From positions 84,653,201 to 84,717,200 of the forward strand of contig OZ038422.1 in the NCBI GenBank assembly GCA_964036155.1: DNA of 64,000 bases, read 5' to 3'. The DNA is from Diploscapter coronatus. Lineage: Eukaryota > Nematoda > Chromadorea > Rhabditida > Rhabditidae. The notes under the pieces are model-generated. The model was given only the letters and a program-made list of their open reading frames with translations. It was not told where the DNA came from and ran no database searches. Made by a program: the position numbers and the translations under genes. Position 1 is the first letter of the stretch; every line of letters starts with the position of its first letter. This document shows positions 58,701-64,000 of this stretch, one piece after another.

Positions 58701-61700
58701 ATTAACGAGTGAGAGAGAGACACTCTTCTTTCCGTCTAATAAGAGAACGCTTTTTTATCAGCGATGAGGGAAAATTGGTGATAAGAAAAAGGCTTGCCTT
58801 TGTAGCGTGTTGATTCATCATCTTCCCTTCGAAACGTTTCGTCGAACAGAAGTCTCGAGCAGGCCACCGCCACCGGACAATCAACGCCAGTTTCTGGATC
58901 CGCTGATAGGAGCAGGGAAGAAGTTCAGGTGATAAGATTGATAAGAATAATAAGGTCAATGATAGAATTGATACTAGTCTTGATGAGGCTGATAAGACTA
59001 AAAAATGATAAAGGAGAATCTGATTATTGATAAGAAGACTTTCACTTTTTCCTTATGTGATAAGAGACTTTTAGGACAAGGTCAGCCTCACCTCGGAAGT
59101 GATCGAGGCCAATGAGAAGATGACGTTCGATGAAAATGGGTTAGTGATAAGGTTGATAACATCTTTGATTAGTGATAAGAAACAAAATTTAATCTATCAG
59201 TTATTTATTCAAAAATTAGATTAAAATGCTTTAGTCATAAGAAAAAACTTTTCAGTGAAATCACAACAATTTCCCCGTCAACCATCGTCATCTCCAGAAA
59301 TGCTCCAATTGACGTCGACACGAATGCGGCTTTCGCGAAGACTGCGGAAAGACTGCTGGACTATCTTTTCGAGAGGGAGCAGATTAGTGACAAGAGGTGA
59401 CGAAAATAGAAAGTGTTATCATTTTACCAAAAATCTGATCCATTAAAAACCGTCCTATTTTTGAAAGATGTAAAATTGGCAAAGAAATGAAAGCCTTTCT
59501 TGATTGTTTTTCTAGAAGTATTGAAAATTATGTCTTTCAATTTCATTTTTTTCAGATGGAAAGAAATCGTCCTGAATTTAGCGGATAAAATAGCCAGTCG
59601 GATTACCGTGGACGTCCAAAAGCGAGACTCCATGAACATTCTCGACTACGTGCATATCAAGAAACTGCACGTCGATGTCGAGGAGCCGAAATCGGAGGTA
59701 TACTGGTATTTTTATTGGTTTTTAAAATGTTCTTTTTTTAATTTTAAAATTTATGTAATTCTTTCAGACGATCTGGGGAGTGGTGTGCTCGAAGAATTTG
59801 CAACATAAGGAAGCTCATTTGGAGGAGGTTATTTTTTAAAAATGTTTTGATAAATATTCTTTTTTTAACTTGGAAGATAATAAAGATGAGTTTTAAGAAG
59901 AATAAAGACAAATTTCAGCCTCGCCAGGCCTCGATCATGATAGTGGCCGGCTCCATCGAGTACGAGAGAATCCAGGGCAAATTATCGTCCATCGAGCCCA
60001 TCATGTTTCAGGAAGCCGAATATTTGGCGAAACAGGTATTTTGTCGTTTATTTTTATTTTTACTGTTTGAGTCGATTTTTCGACAAAATTCGAAATTTGA
60101 AACATATTGGGTTGACATTATCCTATTCAAGTTAAGCAAAGCTACATATTCAATTCAAATGTTGAATTTTCCGAAAAGCCAGCTCTGCGATTTGTTCTAA
60201 ATTCATCATATTTTTTCTAGTTTTTTTAAAACTCATTTTTATAATTTTTTCAAATTTCAAGGTTGACCGAATTTTGGCGCGAAGACCCACCCTTTTGCTG
60301 GTCGAAGGTGGAGTCTCCAGAATCGCGGCGGAACTTTTGAAGAGAAACTCAGTCAAATTGGCCGTCAATGTAAAGTCGACGTTAGTTTTTTAATAATTAA
60401 ATGAAATTATATTTTTAATTTTAAAAAATCAGAAAATTGAGATTCGTGCAATTTTAAGGCTGTTCAAATTTTCAGAGTTCTTCAAAGAGTGTCTCGGTGC
60501 ACTGGTGCTGATATTCTGCCGAGTTCCGATGCACAGTTGATTCAGCAGAGCATTGGATTCTGTCCCCAGTTTTGCCAGAAAACCATCAAGCTGGCCGATG
60601 GGAGCGATAAGATTTTACTGGTAAATTACTATTTTTAAAGCTTAGATTTTATTATTTATATATTTTTTAAAATTTATTTTATCAGATTCTCGACAAATGT
60701 CCTGACGACCGAAATTGCTCGGTGATTCTGAAGGGAAATGACGCGGTGGAATTGAAATCGATCAAAAAGATTCTACAGGTAATTTTTTTGCAAGTTTTAT
60801 TCTCTTCGCATTTTTTAACGTTGAGAAAACGAAAGTTTCTTGATAATATTTTGAAAAGATAGTGAAATTTTCCATAAAGAAAAATTTGTTTTGAACGTAG
60901 ATTTCTCTGATTGATAGAATATTTTCTTTCTGAAAGTTAAAGCATTTTTATGCAAAATTAATCCCCTCCAAAGTAAATTAGTTGTTTTCTGAAAATTATA
61001 TTCTTTTAAATTAGAACATTTTAAATGTTAATCCTCTCAAGCTACTCGTTAAGATTTTATAAAATTCCAAATTTTTCAAAATAATATTTTTTGCAGATGT
61101 TGATCCTCTCAAGCTACTCGTCAAGATTGGAGAAAGAGTTCCTGAATTTGTTCGGCGTGAAGTTGGCCTACAGCGAATCGCCCTGCGCTGCTTGCACAGA
61201 CCGACTAGCAAACATCGAGAATAAGGAGGAAAAGGTCATTTTATTTTATTATTATTTTTAAAAAAATTATACTATCATATCAGTTTTCAGAAATTTCGTT
61301 CTTTAAATTTTGACGAAAATTCAAGAAAAGTAGCATTTTTGAAGATAAAGATATAAATTGTTTAATTATATTTTTTCAGTCCCCATTCGAAGAGGCCCTC
61401 CACCGATGCGTTCTCTCCTCATCGCCCTTCATCGAATACGAACCGCCATTTTTGGAGACGCCAAGGGGAAGGTGAATATATTTTTAAAAATTTCTAATTT
61501 AAAAAAAAAAAATGGTAAAAATTCAGAGCTTGTTCTCTATTGCCGTACTTCAAACAACCGCTGTACAGATTCGGAACGAAAGAGGATTTTGAACAAGCAA
61601 AAGCAGAGGCGAAATTACAAATCGATAGACAGATGGAGACTACAAAAGCGGTTTCTTTTTTTTAAATTTTTTTTAGAAATGAATAATTTTATGAGTTTTC

Positions 61701-64000
61701 ATAGATATTTTGAAATGAAAAAGATGAAAATAAAATTATAAATATTTCTAAAAAAATATGTAAAACTAAAGAAGAAAATTTTTAACCGAGCTTAAATTTT
61801 GTGACGCTCCCATGTTAAAAATGGCAGCGCGAAGAAAGACGAGATAGCATGGAAAGTGCGGTGGTAGACAACGAAAAAGTGAGAAAGACCCACTCGCTTT
61901 TCTTCGCGTTGTCATGTTTAACATAGAAGTGTCAAAAATTTGAAGCCCGGATTTCCAGGGCAAACTTCCATCGGAACCTCGAGAACCGTTTGCGAAATCT
62001 TCATGCGTCGCTCCAACCGATTTCAAAGACGTCGCCTCTTTCCGAGCCCTTTCTGGGCTGTTCTTCAAGAGGAGAATGAAAGCCGCACAGGAAGAGAAGG
62101 AAAGGATCAGAAAGAAGCAGAATGAAGAGGTTCGATTTTTATTTCAAATAAATAAATTTGTAACATTCATTAGAAACTCTGATTTTTTCTTTTACTGTTT
62201 CAAGAAACTCAGGTTGAAGATCTACAGAACATGAAATTTTAATTTAGTATTTATTTTTCAAATAAGAACAATATTGAAGAGTAGAGTTGATTTTTAAAAA
62301 TATTCTTATCTAAAAATTAGGATATGTCCTCCGGAGATGGGACCAAGAGACAAGACGTCCTAGACCCATTTTGTCACCAAAGAGTCGCGGTTCTGTTTGG
62401 GTCCTTCTCACCAAAATCTCCAAACGCCCCGTATTTCTGCGTCAGGCCATGGTAACTTTTATGATTCTACTATTCCTTAGTCATTCGTATACCATTTTCG
62501 ATACCAAATGGTAATTCTCAATTTCCAGGGTAGTCAGCATGCAATTCTACGGGGACCACGACATGACGCTGGGAGAGTTCCTTACCAGGTGAGACTTTTT
62601 GGGACATTGTGCCATGTTTGGCAATCATTTGGTAATTTTCAGATTCTGCTTCAACAAGTCCTACGAATGTCCTTCATCAAATTGCGAGGTGCCCATGCTA
62701 GACCATTCCAGGAAATTGGTAAGTAAATGGGACTAGTCATCGTTTTGGGATGCCACTTGGTATCTTTCAGGTTTTCGGGCGGGTTTGTATCGAGGTGACT
62801 ACCCAAACGGTGGTGCAGAGTGGCGAGGAGAACAACCAAAGCGTCAACGGGCCCATTTTGACGTGGTATTATTGTCCGAGGTAAGATAAAATTAAAAATA
62901 AAAATTATGTTAAAAACACATTTTCTTAAATCGAACTAAATTTTGAACATTTTAAATAAAAATTGCAATGTATTTTTTAGTTGCAAACTCTCTTCGAATG
63001 TGATGACTATGAGTCCGGACATTTGGCATCTGTCCTTCGGGAGATATTTGGACTACCTCTCAAATTCTTCATATTCAACGGTATTTTATTATTTATAGAA
63101 AGTTTTAGTGAAATTGCTTGTTTTCTAGAGAAAATTGGTCAAATTTATCAATCTTTTAAATGAAATTTCTTTCATTTTTTAAATAGAAAATCATTAGAAA
63201 TTAGAAACAAGTTATTGATTTTCTGAAAAGACAATTAAACATTGATAAAATGTTGATTTATCGATTTTTTCAGGGTAGTCTAATCAATACCGCTGTTCAC
63301 TCTCAACAACAGCAGTGCACGCACTGCTTTTTCCACGAGACCACTCACTTCTTTTCCATGAACAATTTCGTGACGACGTTCAAGGTTTCCCCGGTTAGTC
63401 TCCGACTTTTTCGTTGAACTTTTTTGTTTTTTTTTTTGGAGATTCTTAAAGTTTTTCTACAATTTTCTGCAATTTGTTTGAAATTAATTGGAGTTTTCTT
63501 GAAGCTTCCCGAGTTTTGTTTCAATTTTCTGATTTTCTGTCTGATTAAATTTTTTGCAGATTCGCCCCTACCACGTGCAGTTTTCACCAATTCTCTGCAC
63601 GATTTTGCCGACCAGAAAAGCGAAACAGGACTATTTGAATGATCTGCTACGGTAAGATTTATTTCAAAAATCTTAAAATTCAAAAAATGGACAAGAAATA
63701 GTTGAAAAATTGCAAGAATTCAGGTTATCCGATCTGTTTGAGAGCCTCGCCGCGACGGCATCTGAAAGACTTCAGAAGTTGAGCGACGACCACGACGAAT
63801 ACGTCGAAAAATTCCATTCGGAACTGGTCAATTTGGTGGAAAAAACCAGACAGATTGTGGGGTAGAGCTTTTGAGTTTTTATCTGGAAAATTTGTAGAAA
63901 TTACCTTTTTAGTTTTGTTTTCGACTTTTTGAAATTCAAATTTTTTTTTCAGTGAAAAGAAACCCTTCATCGATTACCTACAAGCAAATGAAAATGAGGA
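55755..64000 (+). CDS. ppk-3: PIKfyve (phosphatidylinositol-3-phosphate 5-kinase), N-terminal and middle part
   Basis: Exons: 55755-55863, 56171-56309, 56539-56690, 56866-57020, 57181-57224, 57279-57340, 57411-57623, 57880-57975, 58158-58345, 58467-58565, 58806-58928, 59075-59139, 59256-59396, 59556-59697, 59768-59827, 59919-60035, 60262-60380, 60476-60620, 60686-60778, 61097-61234, 61380-61471, 61527-61650, 61959-62129, 62321-62451, 62529-62588, 62643-62718, 62771-62880, 62981-63080, 63274-63393, 63560-63651, 63724-63861, 63953 to the edge; about 1,220 residues visible. The FYVE finger at about 172-235 has WMPD, the RRRHHCRVCG core and paired Cys, binding PI3P on endosomes. From about 480 to 840 is a chaperonin (CCT)-like domain (NVKST, RVSRCTGADIL), then DPFCHQRVAVLFGSFSP and the Cys/His-rich TFKVSP region. 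I see no DEP domain. The lipid-kinase domain is beyond the window. It makes PI(3,5)P2. Exons 8 and 17 use AAG acceptors. Confidence 0.93.
58635..59179 (+). promoter_or_regulatory. Cluster of about 13 TGATAA sites across ppk-3 introns 10-12
   Basis: TGATAA occurs at 58635, 58653, 58779, 58930, 58939, 58990, 59006, 59028, 59058, 59144, 59153 and 59173, with one reverse copy (TTATCA) at 58755. Most read TGATAAG. This is the core of GATA-factor sites, and TGATAA is preferred by nematode gut GATA factors. Function is inferred; it could be a local simple-sequence expansion. Confidence 0.5.
61024..61056 (+). repeat. Partial copy of ppk-3 exon 20 start inside the preceding intron
   Basis: AATGTTAATCCTCTCAAGC, continuing to ACTCGTTAAGATT, matches the beginning of exon 20 (61097-61130) with about three substitutions, 72 bases upstream. 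It ends in a different sequence and has no donor, so it is not an intact alternative exon. A small tandem duplication is the simplest reading. Confidence 0.8.
61800..61933. repeat. Hairpin MITE-like element in ppk-3 intron 22
   Basis: TTGTGACGCTCCCATGTTAA, then CAGCGCGAAGAAAGACGAGA, mirrors CTCGCTTTTCTTCGCG, then CATGTTTAACATAGAAGTGTCA. Arms are about 45 bp with several mismatches. Confidence 0.75.

Noticed and set aside
58635..59179. CRISPR-like or tandem-repeat array of TGATAAG
   Set aside because: Units are only 6-7 bases, irregularly spaced and in a nematode gene; a factor-site cluster or simple expansion fits better.

Overview
This is a window of a nematode nuclear genome, most likely Caenorhabditis-like. 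It is AT-rich. Genes are split by many short introns with GTAAG/GTGAG donors and TTTCAG or TTTTAG acceptors. Several start codons sit right behind a TTTCAG-type acceptor, as expected for spliced-leader trans-splicing. Convergent and divergent genes are tightly packed, introns and intergenic gaps carry many short palindromic elements, and the orthologues recognised are animal ones. No bacterial, plasmid or viral genes were seen. Exon models were built by hand from conserved protein families and splice phase. Every listed internal exon junction keeps frame.

Left part (1-17.2 kb). 1-2581 has no gene I can support. A galectin-like protein with a proline-rich tail (2582-5603, minus) is divergent from a KDEL-tailed PDIA5-type protein disulfide isomerase (6363-9559, plus). 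The PDIA5 gene converges on an ANKMY2 orthologue with ankyrin repeats and a MYND finger (9911-12059, minus). Upstream of ANKMY2 on the same strand is the ribosome-biogenesis factor NOP14 (12811-17214, minus).

Middle part (17.9-38.3 kb). The most striking structure is a gene within a gene. The ATPSCKMT/FAM173-type mitochondrial lysine methyltransferase starts near 17.96 kb, but exons 2-4 of its methyltransferase domain lie at 23230-23708. A complete 717-residue XPR1-type phosphate exporter (18411-22431, same strand) sits inside the intervening intron. Then come a GT49 (B4GAT1/BGNT-type) glycosyltransferase (24168-29632), a TXNDC17/TRP14-like thioredoxin protein 335 bp downstream (29968-30898), and a type I diacylglycerol kinase with EF-hands and C1 domains (32582-38280).

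Right part (38.3-64 kb). The Distal-less/Dlx homeobox gene, ceh-43 in C. elegans terms (40820-46377, minus), has about 6.5 kb of apparently non-coding DNA upstream and a triplicated TAATT-CACTACGGG-like motif in its first intron. An unrecognised 292-residue nuclear-looking protein (52900-54829, minus) is divergent from PIKfyve/ppk-3 (55755 to beyond the end, plus). ppk-3 shows FYVE and chaperonin-like domains here; its kinase domain lies off the window. One group of ppk-3 introns holds a dense TGATAA (GATA-factor type) cluster.

Functional themes, not an operon: phosphoinositide/diacylglycerol signalling (ppk-3, DGK), inositol-pyrophosphate-gated phosphate export (XPR1), redox and ER folding (PDIA5, TXNDC17), glycan chemistry (galectin, GT49), ribosome assembly (NOP14) and patterning (ceh-43). 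Window-wide signals beyond genes are five GC-AG introns, at least a dozen hairpin (MITE-like) elements, and three short dispersed sequence motifs.
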